Assembly: GCA_023678885.1 (NCBI GenBank)
Contig: CM042966.1
Location: 22,396,028 to 22,460,027 of the forward strand
Direction of reading: 5' to 3'
From: Pogostemon cablin
Taxonomy: Eukaryota > Streptophyta > Magnoliopsida > Lamiales > Lamiaceae
DNA length: 64,000 nt
In this document: positions 12,307 to 22,793 of the stretch, piece by piece
Layout: every line of letters begins with the position of its first letter
Position numbering within the stretch: position 1 is the stretch's first letter
Notes under the pieces: generated by a model
What the model saw: only the letters and a program-made list of their open reading frames with translations
What the model was told of the DNA's origin: nothing
Databases searched by the model: none
Position numbers and translations under genes: made by a program

Positions 12307-13395
12307 ATTAGTAATTATTATTAAAATTAAAATTAATTTAGGTGACGACATATCATTAAAATTTAAAATATTTAGTAAATTTAACCATGAAAAAAATCAA
12401 AAGATTAAAAATTACTAATAAAAAAAATTAACGAAAATAAATGGGTAGGTGTATTATTATTTTGCTTTTTGCACGTACATTAAGTAGTATTATTATTTTA
12501 AGTTAAGTGGGTAGGTGTATTAGAGAAATGTGATGAGTGGTGGTGGGCCATTGGTGTAAAAGAGGAAAATGATGCAATTTGAACGGGACGCCCAATATAG
12601 TAAAATGATGCTATTTGGGCGGGACGGAAGAGTACATACTAAAAAAAATTAAAAAAAAATAAAAAATTAAAATAAAAAAAATTAATAAAAATAAAAGAGA
12701 ATGAAAAAGAGAATTTAAATATATAAAAGAAAGAGAAAAAATTATAAAAATAAAAATATCACATCTATATTCGATCTTAAAAAATTTATTTATGTATCAT
12801 TAAATTTTAATTTTAATGTTCTTGAAAATATATTAAAAAAATTAAAACAAATAAAATTAAAAGAAAAATAACGAAAAATTAAAAAAATAACTTGAAAAAT
12901 ATAAAAGAAAATTTATAATAAAATTAATATATATTATTAAAAAATAAAAGATAATTTTATTATGGATAATTCAAAGAAATAAGAAAATAACAGGAAGTCA
13001 TAACAAAATTAATTAAATAAATTTTTAAGACCATGGAAAAAAATTTAAATAACGTAAAAAAATTTAAAAAATTACATACGAATAATTAAAAAAATAATTA
13101 AAACCAAAAATAAATTAATAAATAAATAAATATAACCAAAGAGAAAACATAACAAAATTAATTAAAAAATTGTAAAATTAACCATTGAAAAAAAATTTTA
13201 CCTAAAAAAAATTAAAAGACTAAAAAATTACGTACTAACAAAAAAAAAGAAAAAAAATTAAATAAAAACAAATTATAATAAAAAATTGTATAATTAACCA
13301 TGAAAGAAATATTAATTACGTAAAAAATTAAAATATTATAAAATTACACACTAAAAAAAACTAAAACCAATAAATAAATTAACTAATTAATAAAT
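12307..13395. other. AT-rich, no gene
   Basis: Long A-rich runs with no supported coding region. A degraded Stowaway-like stretch (GTGGGTAGGTGTATTAG...ATTTGGGCGGGACGGAAGAG) lies at ~12430-12632. Confidence 0.5.
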
Positions 13396-13396
13396 A

Positions 13397-13680
13397 TAAG
13401 AGAGTCTCTCTTGTGAGATGAATTTTTTGTGAGACGGGTTGATCCATTATTAAAGTATGTTTATCATATAGGTAAAATATGCTTATTTGTAGTTAAAGTA
13501 TGTCAATAATGAATCCTATTATAACATTCTAAAATCATACTTAAATTCATCATCCATCATACTTTACAAAACATACTTTAACAACCATTAAACATACTTT
13601 ATCTATATAATAAGCATACTTTAACAAGTGTCACAAACAGTCTCACATAAATAGCGTCTCACAAGAAACTTTGTCTAAAT
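13397..13680. mobile_element. MITE-like element with GTCTC...TGTGAGAC ends
   Basis: The left side AGAGTCTCTCTTGTGAGATG...GTGAGACGGG is mirrored on the right by CAGTCTCACATAAATAGCGTCTCACAAGAAACT. Inside, AAAGTATG.TTAT and its inverse ATAA.CATACTTTA repeat. Terminal boundaries are approximate. Confidence 0.5.
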
Positions 13681-14930
13681 ATAAAAGAACAACAAAAAAA
13701 TCAATAAAAATAATAATAATTAAAAAACGGATACTTTCTTTAAAATTTGAAGAAAGTTTTTGTTCATTAAGACTCATGATGAATAAATTGTAAAACAAAT
13801 GAATAAATAGTCTTATTTATAGGTGGAGAATGAATAAATTTTCTAAATCTTAAAGGAAATTATATGTATTTATCTATATTAATTTTTAATTAATATTTTG
13901 ATTTAATAATATCGTATTCAAATCTTAAAATAATATATGTATTTATCTATATTAAAATTTAATTAATAATTAAAATAATTGAAATTTTTTAATTTTAATT
14001 AAAATTAAAAGATTGAGATTAATTATGGTGATGACACCTCATCAAAATTAAACTCTTTTTTAGTATATTAAAATATATTGTTGGAACAAATGATTTATTT
14101 TTTTTATAATATTATTTTGGGCTCCTGACTACATTAATTCCTTCTCCAGGAGATAATGATTCGAGATTCAATCAATCGTATCGATTCAGCCAATATATAT
14201 AGTTCAACGGGAAATTAGGTTTCATATATTTTTAATTATAGTCACTTTTTATATATAATAATATAAAGCATAATAATCAAAATTATATTATAAAGTTAAA
14301 ATTTCAATTTAAATAAAAAATAATTAAATTTAAAATTTACAAGAGATGTGAACATTCATAAATGTTTGCATTTCTCAGGAAGAATGGGATGGGGAGACTA
14401 TAATTTATAATTTAATTCAAAATTTAAGTATTATGTTCTTATATAAACAAAAAGTAAAAGTGAAACATATCATTAAAAAAAGAAAAATAAAAATATAGAA
14501 AAATTTAAAAAAAAAAACAAAAGTAAAAAAATTGAAAAAAAGAATATAAAAAAAATATAGAAAATTGATTTGACCTATTTAATCGATTTTTTTTTACCGA
14601 TCCAACTTTGTTCAACTAAAAAATACATTTTTGGGTTATTTCGGACCAATTCGATCGGCTCCAATTCTCAAGCGAATGGTTGATCCGATTTGATTTTAAA
14701 ATGATTGATTAGTTATATTTTTAATTGGAATTATTAATGATAGGTACACGTGTATATAATCTAATTACTAATAAATACATTGATTTAAACGTCTATTTTT
14801 TTTCAGTTTTACCCTTATTTACAACGCTGAATATTTCAACGTTTTCACTTAACAATAGTTTCATTGAACACTAATATACACTAAATCAAATAAAAACAAT
14901 GGGTGAGAGATTTAAGGATAATTATAACAA
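13681..14930. other. AT-rich, no gene
   Basis: No supported coding region or element end. There are poly-A/T tracts and a phrase like TTCGGACCAATTCGATCGG near 14640, without clear structure. Confidence 0.5.
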
Positions 14931-14974
14931 CCCTATTTTCAATTTAATTAATCACGTATTTTCTGTTTCTTTTT

Positions 14975-15345
14975 CAAAGATGCACACTATGTACATTCGT
15001 ATGGTTCTTCAAAGATGCACACTAATATACATTCGTAGGGTTCTTCAATTTAATTGTGTATTGTCTATTTCTCTCTAAGAATGCACACTAATGTTCTTAA
15101 TAATAGTTTCAATAGTGTATTTTTCGTTTCTCTCTCAAAGATGCACACTGATGTACATTCGTAGGGTTTTTCTATATAATCACGTATTTTTTGTTTCTCT
15201 CTCAAGAATGCACACTAATGTACATTAATATAGTTCTTCAATTTAATCGCGTATTTTCAGTTTCTTTCTCAATAGAATGTACACTAATGTACATTCGTAT
15301 AAATAACGTATTTTTGTTTCCATCCTAACAATGCACACTAATGTA
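14975..15345 (+). repeat. Degenerate minisatellite, ~65-75-bp unit
   Basis: About seven imperfect tandem units share GATGCACACTAATGTACAT, then TCGTAGGGTTCTTCAATTTAAT and GTATTTTCTGTTTCTCTCTCAA. Units begin near 14980, 15012, 15081, 15140, 15208, 15276 and 15330. Some lack the middle part. No protein coding is implied. Confidence 0.65.
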
Positions 15346-15924
15346 CGGATAGATATAGGTATTATGAGAAAAATAAAATATAATTGTGTATTTATCGGTA
15401 ATTTTCTAAATGGAATGCATTGCTTAGTAATTTTTAAATATGTTTTATACCTACTATTTATTGACTTTTTAATTAGACATATTTTAAATTTTATTTATAT
15501 GAATGATATTAGGGTGAGAGTGATCTCATCATGACACAGACACCCCAAAGTATTATTTTTTTAATTATTAAATAAATTAATAACGATTATAATCTTAAAA
15601 TTAACAGTAAAATAAAAGGGTAAACTATAAACTTTAGGATAAAACAGGACACATAAATCACTTGGGGTTATATATACTATTGAACCATAAGGATATAATT
15701 AAAATTATATTCTAAAATTAATTAAACTAAATATAAACAATGGTATAAAATATGACATAAGCCACCAGGTTAAATTACCCAATTACAATTAATGTCAATA
15801 TCTAAAAATACCCAAGATTCAATGTAAAATTTTAATTTTGCCAATCCTTGAAAAAAGTTATTAATTCAACCCATGTGCCACTTTTCGGACAGTTTTGCCC
15901 TCGAAAAAAAAAGGTTGAAAAGTC

Positions 15925-15985
15925 AGACTGGTCAACCAGTCAAACGGGTCAACTGGTCAAAATTTTCACTGGTCAGTACTTTTCG
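15925..15985 (+). repeat. Cluster of (A)CTGGTCAA inverted/direct repeats
   Basis: CTGGTCAACCAG (self-complementary), GGGTCAACTGGTCAA and CACTGGTCAG follow each other within 60 bp, about 100 bp before the pararetrovirus primer site. GTCAA is the inverse of the W-box core TTGAC, but a regulatory role is only a guess. Confidence 0.4.
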
Positions 15986-16085
15986 GTAGCCATATAAGTG
16001 ATTATGCCGGTAACTATATAGGTAATCATGTTGGTATGCAGCTTCATTTCAACTTAATTTTCCTCATATTCCTCACGCTTCAAAA

Positions 16086-16097
16086 TGGTATCAGAGC
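16086..16097 (+). promoter_or_regulatory. tRNA-Met primer binding site
   Basis: TGGTATCAGAGC is the complement of the initiator tRNA-Met 3' end, used to prime minus-strand DNA synthesis in caulimovirids and many copia elements. The downstream viral genes decide for the former. Confidence 0.85.
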
Positions 16098-16174
16098 ACT
16101 ATGTTTATTTATTTATGAATGGAAAAATTATTATAAATTTATATCACTTAATGAGAGGTGAGTTTCAAAGAAAT

Positions 16175-16546
16175 ATGAATTCGAATGAAAGTTCAACATC
16201 TGAGAGTAACAGGACTGTTAGCCCTGTTCAAAGTTGGAGCAACAGTGACTTCTGGCATGTTGGATATGATGAAACAAGCAGTTCTATACAACAATATTAT
16301 AATGTGTTGTATAGATAATATTCAGAAAAGAAATACGAGGACGCCGATCGATTTTGGGATAGTATCGATCGAAGGTGGAAACTGGCGGATGCCCGTGCTA
16401 ACCACACCAAAGAGGAACATCTGGAGGAAGGCTGCCAGATGGAGATAAGATACTCTAAAGAAGTATCAAGAAACATAGTGGAACTCCAAAGTTTCACCGA
16501 GATCCAAGATGTGTCCCCAGGCACGAACAATGGAGAAGACGACTAA
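16175..16546 (+). pseudogene. Caulimovirid 5'-proximal small ORF, one internal stop
   Basis: From ATG 16175 (an in-frame ATG at 16085 overlaps the primer site) the frame runs to TAA 16544-16546 with one TAA at 16316. The N-terminal part is Ser/Asn-rich and ends in a WSNSDFW-type motif; the second part is charged. It overlaps the next ATG (16530) by 17 bases, as expected for compact viral genes. Function is unknown; cavemo/solendovirus genomes carry a poorly characterised protein or domain here. Confidence 0.5.
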
Positions 16547-17298
16547 ATCAGGGTCCAAGAGAGATCTGCAAGCCCTATCACTTTTCATATTGGACCGGAT
16601 GATGGAGTGGAAAGAGATCGAGACAGATAACTCTAAGATAAACCAAGATCTTAGAGAGTGTTGCCAAAATATGTCCAAAACGGCCTTCGAGATCAACCTC
16701 AAGATGGATAAGGTGGAAATGTTGTAGAGCAAACAACTCGACCTTATCAAGAAGCTAATAAAGCAAGTAGAGTCCCTTGAAACTAAGGTTACGGGGAGAA
16801 GGCCAGGTGGAAGGTTGCCACCAACCTTCGGAATAGAACCTCTTTTACACCAAAAGGGGAAGACGACGGAGATCACAAGGCCCGAGTCGGAGTTTGAGAA
16901 GATAATCGCTATCCTTCGAGGAAAATCCACATCCCCAGATGGAAAGAGCAAATCTTGAAGACCTACAAGATCTATTTGAGTCCTTCCAAGGACTATCAAT
17001 TGTAGATCTGAAGATGAATGCTGGAGAAACATCAAGCTCACAATAACAATCGCAGGCTCCACAACATGATACGAGCCAAAATGAAGAAACCTCTTGATCA
17101 CATGGGGTCCATGAAGTAAGACAAGAAGATACATTCCAAAATCAAGGAAATTTCAAGATAAAAGCGATTAGACTGTCAACAGGAGCAAGCCGAGTTCGAG
17201 GATCTAATCTACACAACACCCCATATGGTCAGTCTCACCTTGAACCGATAAATCCATACGGGTTGATCCTAAACCTCGACACTCTCGACTTCAAAAAT
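16530..17298 (+). pseudogene. Caulimovirid N-terminal polyprotein segment with coiled coil
   Basis: From ATG 16530 the product is charged with a heptad-like Leu/Ile pattern (LIKKLIKQVESLETKV after a TAG at ~16725), then a stretch rich in Gly/Pro/Arg. Stops increase toward 17,000-17,290, so this is the most decayed part. It lies directly before the coat protein region and is probably the N-terminal part of the same large viral ORF. Confidence 0.5.
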
Positions 17299-18390
17299 AG
17301 AGAGATTTTGATTGACTAGTGGACAAATGCAATGAAGATTGCAGGGGGCGCACTAGAGCTGGATAAAGAACAGTTCATAAGATTCCTAACTATGAGCCTG
17401 GAAGGATCAGTAAAATGCACTTGGGAGGTATTCTCAGACGAAGTCAAGAAGGAGGCCATGGAAGGCGAAGATCTCGACAATATTGTTGATCGCATGGCCA
17501 AGATTTTCAAAATCCACTTCATCGGAGTAGGTTACTTCAAAGGAATGGAAGAAGAAAAGAAGAGGAAGTATAGGAATGCTCTATACAGCTTGGAACTACT
17601 GGACATCTGTCACGTAGTCGAATACATCAAACTCTTCACTAGATGGAAATCAAAGATCAAGAAGGAGGAAGTATTCCACCTATTCTTTGCCAAGATTCCA
17701 AGTCCATGGAGAGAAATGCTCATTAGAGAATATGAATCATGCGAGCTAGATTCAATAGCAAGAAGAATGTCATTCCTCAAAGCCAAGATTGCGGAGTGGT
17801 GTCATCAAGCATCACTACACAAAAACTACTAGAGATTAAGGGGAATCAACAAGACATTACCCTTATGTTGCGAGAATAACGATCTTCCAACTATCATTGG
17901 AAGAAGTCCAATGAAGCAGAAAAGGACGAAGAAAAATCATCCTTACACACAAAGGAGCAAAGGATGGAGGTCCAGAAGATCGAGATCCTTTTGGTCCAAG
18001 CAAGATGCCCAAAGCTATAAATCATGGCAAAGGTCTGGACCATCCAGATGGAGTTCAAGAAGTCAAGCTTCATCCTTAGGATCAAACCATAGGAGTACAG
18101 GAAGAACTTCCACAAGAAAAACGTTCCGAGGAGCAGCTACATGAGCCAATGAAAGATTCAAGGATTGTAATTAGTACACGTACAGAGCTAGAGGGCATAT
18201 CTCACCAGATTGCCCGGAGAACCAGAAGCGGGGAGTAAGACAGTTCAAAACCACTCCAGAAATAGAGGAAGCTGTTTACTTCCAATTCCTTGTACAGGTA
18301 TATCAATTTGAAGATATACCTTCAGACGAGAGCATATATGAAGAAAAATTCTTCAGCCAAGACGAATCTTTCGAAGATGAGTCAGAGTAA
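17299..18390 (+). pseudogene. Caulimovirid coat protein with basic tail and zinc-knuckle remnant
   Basis: The clean part (17332-17832, 166 residues) shows the coat-protein core: FLTMSLEGSVKCTWEVF, a Lys/Glu-rich middle and FAKIPSPWREMLIREY. A Lys/Arg/Ser-rich tail follows (~17890-18140) in shifting frames. Next is a CCHC-like knuckle relic (~18166-18216, ARGHISPDCPE preserved) whose first half carries an in-frame TAG. An acidic end rich in Asp/Glu (~18240-18390) closes it. Coat proteins of this family bind the genome through the knuckle. The stop in the tail and frame changes disable it. Confidence 0.7.
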
Positions 18391-18439
18391 AGAAGAAAAC
18401 TTCAGACAGGAGATGCAAGAAGACATGTCTGGATTCTTT

Positions 18440-19210
18440 TCCTAGACATCCATTTCTCATAAGACTCTTATGAGAATCATGAAGGTGGATCCAAGACTCA
18501 ATCCATACGATGGATTCACCGTAGGAAGATTAGAGAAATTTCTTAGCTTCAAAAAGAGAAAGCACAACATCATATATAAGGTGATCGAAGGAGAAATAGT
18601 CATCTCAATGGAGCTCACGAGTAATGTGATGGAAATGCAACTAGTCCCTGTTGATGAAATCAAAGGGAACTCAGTAAACTCAAAGAAGGAATCGTTAAGA
18701 CTATGTCTTGGATCCATATAGGAGCAATTCGGATCCTCATCAAAGAAACTTTCAAAGAAGGTATCAATACGCCAATCGATATTGCAATCTTTGATAAAAG
18801 GATCAAGAATACAAAAGAGACATGCCTGAGAGGAATCTCAGTAAATCTGTACGCAGGCAAGGTAGCATCCTATATCTATCCAAGGATTGCGTATAATCTG
18901 GCAGATAAAGATTTCAGTAGGCACTCACCCTTCATCAAGATTTCAAAAACAAAGATTTGATGAAAGAAGGGAATAGGCCTTACTCTATCACATACAGTAT
19001 CTCGTATGCTCTGTCCAACACCCATCATTCGAATCTATTCCAAATGAAGGAGTATATTGAGATACCTGAAGTGTTTGAAAGGGTTGCATGTGCAACCAGA
19101 CCAGAAATAATGGAGATCGCCGATTCACATGGATTTGAGGATCAAGGATAAGCTGGTCTGGAGCAGACAAGATAACCTCAGATTCGAACAGAGAAGGATT
19201 TCTTTCCAAG
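18440..19210 (+). pseudogene. Caulimovirid movement protein (30K superfamily), frameshifted
   Basis: Three consecutive frames carry one protein: 18470-18721, 18703-18960 and 18957-19151. The middle piece has the superfamily signature (IHIGAIRILIKETFKEG, then PIDIAIFDKRI and a Gly/Asn/Tyr-Gly-Lys stretch with VASYIYPRIAYNL). The last piece has PYSITYSISYALSNTHHS and IEIPEVFERV. These proteins form tubules or widen plasmodesmata for cell-to-cell movement. Two frameshifts separate the pieces. Confidence 0.8.
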
Positions 19211-20110
19211 AAGACAAATAATTAGCGAAAGATGGGGAAAGAAGCCGATCATGGAGGTAATCCATGAACCAGAGAAGTTCACAACCAAAGGTGAACTTTA
19301 ATGCCCAGAAGAATGGAAAGGAGTCGAAGTAATATTCGACATTACTAAAAAGGAAAACTCTATCCCTTGTGATGTCTTATATTATCTCCAACAACCAACA
19401 ACTGGAAGATATCAAAGACAGCTCAAACTCTGAGAACTTGAGCTCGTAATAAAAGGGATAGCAGGAAGATTCCCAGAACAACTAGTGCTGGGATTGGAGT
19501 TTCTCGAGGATCACAAACCTTGGAAATTATTACAAGATGGAATGGAATTTACGGTCAAAGGGAAAAGATACAAGGTTTACTAGTAGAGGCTCGAGCTTAC
19601 AAGCTCTGATCTTCCCATTACCACAAGTCCATTCTCAATATATATCACCATCGGAATGATATATATGGAGCATTGTGCGGAGTATTTTGCGGCATACATC
19701 GATTCAGGAGCCAGAATCTGCATAGCAAAGGAAGAAGTGGCTCAGGTGAAAACTTGCCAACAGTACTACGAAAAGATTTCTCTCAGAGGGTGCTAATCCT
19801 TAATAGAGGAATCAAGCAGGCGGAAATCATGATCGGAGGAGCGGATCGAACCCCATGGTACAAGGTGAAAACTCCACTAATATATTTCCATGATATCAGA
19901 GTAGACATTCTGTTTGGAAACAATTTCCTTCAGACGTTCAAGCGTTTTACCCAAGAAAATGCAACAAGGATGCTTATTTTCACAACCCTTTGTGATCATA
20001 AGATCTTCGCACCAAGACTGCGTAATGCATTTCAAAGAAAAATGCCAATCAAGTTTCGCAACAAGAGTGGTGATGAAGGAAAACTTAGCTATCAAAGATG
20101 AATGATCGAA
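19210..20110 (+). pseudogene. Caulimovirid linker and aspartic protease, frameshifted
   Basis: A linker with EEWKGVEVIFDITKKENSIP and GRFPEQLVLGLEFLEDHKPW leads to the retropepsin-like domain. The catalytic motif AYIDSGARICIA lies at ~19692-19730 and the flap-to-end motif DILFGNNFLQTFKRFTQ at ~19905-19955. The two halves lie in different frames, so a frameshift near 19795 separates them, and a TAA/TAG pair at ~19580 precedes the domain. The family enzyme cuts the viral polyproteins. The sequence ends near 20100 in a Glu/Ile/Lys-rich segment like the start of the RT domain. Confidence 0.75.
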
Positions 20111-20225
20111 GAAAATATGGCAAAATAGTCCTTCAAATGAGAACTGAGACTAGGGGAGGATGGAAGATGGAAAAACTAAAAGAAAATACAATCTACCTTC
20201 TCAAGATTTCCTGACGAGAGATGGA
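20100..20225 (+). other. Deletion scar: RT-RNase H missing
   Basis: Only ~120 bp separate the protease end from the transactivator start, where relatives have about 1.8-2 kb of reverse transcriptase and RNase H. A short tail reading LPSQDFLTRD directly overlaps the next ATG (20221), as the RNase H C terminus does in intact genomes. This suggests an internal deletion rather than truncation. Confidence 0.55.
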
Positions 20226-21338
20226 GGGAGCTGAAATAGACTTCATCCTGACTCTTTCAAGGCACCTAATGGACAACCTTGAGTTGCTCCAAAGGGAATT
20301 CAAGAATCTGGCACTCAATGCAACGCGTTCTGAAAGAATTCAAGAGAGCGATCGAGTCAAAGTGACTAATCACATACGAGATTGTATTTGTAATAATGCG
20401 ATTCTATTCGAGTCATTACGAGAGCCACTCCTCCAGGCTATTGATGGCAATAACAATCGACAAAAGGAGAGTAGTCGAGAACGGAGCTCTAAACCCGGAG
20501 CAAGGGATTTAAGTACCCTTAGCACGAGTCCTAGATTGGAACTTCCAAAGGAAGAACCGGTCCAAGGAAAAATCGAGGCTCTGGAGTCACATCTAGAGTC
20601 GACGAGTCAATCCAGCACCTCTGGGGTCAAAGAGAGAGAGATCAACCTTAGGCCTATGACAGGCACTGCTAAGGTTGGTATTAACTTAGCTGATTTCTCT
20701 TATTGGCAGGAATACCAGGCCAGCTGGGAGAAATTAAACACCAGACAAGGAATCCGGCCGGAGAAATGTCGAGTGGAAATATCTGGGGAATATCCATTAA
20801 TTTGGATGCGAGAAGGTTCAAATCCGAATGATGTGAAGCAATGGTATAATTTTGGGCGCTAGCTTCAATATATACTATTTTCCCAAGCTTTCCAGAGCTT
20901 TCAAAATTGCCAGAGTGGCTAGGAAAAATAGTTTTTAAGGCATGGGAAAACAACACAACTCTATCCAGAGGAGATGTATTGGAGCTCTAATTCACTAGTG
21001 CGGCTCCAGAACCAATCGGGAAAGACAACCACGAGGTCTTTCATTACATCAAGCTAAGAAGACCTGATATTTCAACATCAAACAAAATCATGGAGTCTTT
21101 TGGAAAGGAACCAGTCTTGGTTTCCACATTTTCTGAAGAACAAATCTCTACACGAAGAGTGAGGGGTTTGTATGTCTGCATTCATGCAATGGTTCAAGTG
21201 AAGTTCCCCTCCAAGTTCGAACACAAGTCCATAAATGGGTCTTTTCTGTTAAATACCTTAATAGAAAAGAAGACAAGATTTGCGGAAAGAGGATTCGAGA
21301 CAAACGGGAGCTTCTTTGGAAAAACAAGATACCGGTGA
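20221..21338 (+). pseudogene. Caulimovirid transactivator/viroplasmin-like ORF, one frameshift
   Basis: ATG 20221 opens a clean 213-residue frame to TAG 20862: Leu-rich N terminus, Ser/Glu-rich middle, then FSYWQEYQASW and PLIWMREGSNPNDVKQWYNFG. Homologous coding continues after a frame change near 20860 (IYTIFPSFPEL, LPEWLGKIVFKAWENN) and, after a TAA near 20990, to 21338 (EVFHYIKLRRPDIS, VRGLYVCIHAMVQVKFPSKFEH). Position directly before the promoter matches the ORF VI-type protein, which re-starts translation on polycistronic viral RNA and builds inclusion bodies. Assignment rests on position and layout more than on a diagnostic motif. Confidence 0.6.
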
Positions 21339-21736
21339 GTAAACAAACCCATCAGAAATATTGTAACATGGCCCACTTTGGGCAATGGACAAATAAGATA
21401 TGCTCGAGCTGCTCCTCCCAAACGGAACCAGAATTTCGAAAAGGAGTAAGGCGGGGGCATATGAGGAATCAGAATTGCTGAAACCCCTCCAGCAAAGGAG
21501 ACACGTGGAAAGAAGAGGGTAAAATCTCTTTAGAACACCCAAGAGCCAGAATAATCTTCAGGCACCAAGGAAGACAAATGACTCTTCAAAAAAGCAAGAG
21601 TCGGATGACTTTTCCAAAGGGGTAAGGAGCCATGTGATTCCTGCAAAATCCAAAAGAATGATGGACCAGGTAAGGGCATCCAATGAAGAGATGAGGGACC
21701 AACCAGCTGCCAAAGTTGGAATCCAATGAGAATAAC

Positions 21737-21834
21737 GTAAGCAGTGACGTCAGCACAATGACATAAGCAGTGACGTCAGCAAAGTAAATAAGCTTTGAAA
21801 TCCGAATTTTACATCTGAAAACCTCTATAAATAG
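21737..21834 (+). promoter_or_regulatory. 35S-type viral promoter: two as-1-like motifs and TATA box
   Basis: TAAGCAGTGACGTCAGCA occurs twice, 26 bp apart, with palindromic TGACGTCA at 21745-21752 and 21771-21778. TGACG pairs are bound by TGA-type bZIP factors in the CaMV 35S promoter. A TATA box CTATAAATAG lies at 21825-21834. The motifs are intact although the coding regions are broken. Confidence 0.78.
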
Positions 21835-21887
21835 CAGAGCTGAGAAAACAGAAGGAATCAACCATTCCCCTCTGTTTTCTCTCATTC

Positions 21888-21893
21888 AATAAA
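21888..21893 (+). terminator. PolyA signal of the pararetrovirus (AATAAA)
   Basis: AATAAA lies ~55 bp after the TATA box, within the expected start of the terminally redundant RNA, as in caulimovirids where the signal is passed on the first round. A stem (GAAAACAGAAG with CCCCTCTGTTTTC) precedes it. Confidence 0.6.
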
Positions 21894-22696
21894 CATTGTA
21901 GTTTCCTTTCTTTTCTTGTATGAGTGTTTCCATTTCAGCTACCATGGATAGCTAGAAGAGTCTTCTTCTCTTGCTTAAGTAGTATGAGTGTGTAATAAAA
22001 TCTCTATTCCACAAATAAATAATCTTGGGCTACTGTCCGAAGTATGTAACCTTTCATTATATTCTGCAACCTTAATCTCCATATTTTTCAACAAGAAAAA
22101 GTAGCAGCATCTTGTACACCCGGTGTAGGAAACGAACCAGGGTTGTGATGAGGTCCGCTGAAGGAACGGGTTTGAGCCATCACACTGTGGGGCACGTGGT
22201 TGGCTGTGAGGAGCAGCTATAAAATGCCCGGATACCCGGTGGATTAACAGTAAAAAAAGGTACCGTTACTATTTTAAGTTGAATAATTATGAGATTAATG
22301 TTGTTTAATTAATGTACAGAAGCATGTTGAGCCTGATATGGTCGTAATGAACTATGTCTATTTTGAGGAAAAGTAAAATGTCAAAATTAAGTTAAATGAG
22401 TCTAAAGTCGACAAGAATGCCATGCGGGCAACCGTGTAGGCCACCATAATGGGAGCCAACAAGGTCACTAACACAAGATACTAAAGTCCAGAAAAGTTAT
22501 TATTCACAGGAGAGAGAAAAAGTGTTGGTATTGATTTAAAACTTTGAATTTTGGATATTTTAAAAGTTCTCCCTTACAATTATTCTTTAAGATATTTTAA
22601 ATTAAATATAAACTCCAATGATAAAATAGGTTATGTACTATTAGGGTAAAATACATTAAGAACCACAAAATGTGAAATTAGTTATACTCTAAGTAT
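21894..22696. other. Probable viral leader remnant, then AT-rich DNA
   Basis: To ~22250 the sequence is less AT-rich, with short ORF fragments and CCCGGATACCCGG, as a viral leader might be. After ~22260 it turns AT-rich with no gene. The boundary was not located. Confidence 0.35.
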
Positions 22697-22793
22697 TACT
22701 CCCTCCGTCCCGACCATATTGCACCGTTTACTGTAGCTTTTGTGAGAGCTTTATGCAGTCAAACGGTGCAATTTGACCGGGACGGATGGAGTA
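22697..22793. mobile_element. Stowaway MITE (97 bp)
   Basis: TA-CTCCCTCCGTCCCGACC...TTGACCGGGACGGATGGAG-TA, with inner inverted repeats TTGCACCGTTT/AAACGGTGCAA. It is a near-perfect hairpin. Confidence 0.8.

Larger units (their letters stand above)
16086..22260 (+). mobile_element. Endogenous pararetrovirus (Caulimoviridae, cavemo/solendovirus-like order), defective
   Basis: The locus reads, all on the plus strand: tRNA-Met primer site, small N-terminal ORF, coiled-coil ORF, coat protein with basic tail and zinc knuckle, movement protein, aspartic protease, transactivator-like ORF, 35S-type promoter and polyA signal. Coat before movement protein matches cavemoviruses and solendoviruses, and differs from caulimo- and petuviruses. 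Every large frame is broken by stops or shifts. Reverse transcriptase and RNase H, expected between protease and transactivator, are absent. It starts almost exactly at the primer site. The right edge is uncertain (~22.2 kb). It is a relic without the capacity to make a virus as it stands. Confidence 0.82.

Noticed and set aside
16086..16097. Primer site as evidence for a Ty1/copia element
   Set aside because: TGGTATCAGAGC is shared by copia elements, but coat, movement protein and as-1 promoter downstream are caulimovirid and no LTR pair is present.
17911..18144. Separate Arg/Ser-rich small gene
   Set aside because: It lies within the basic tail of the viral coat protein in a shifted frame.
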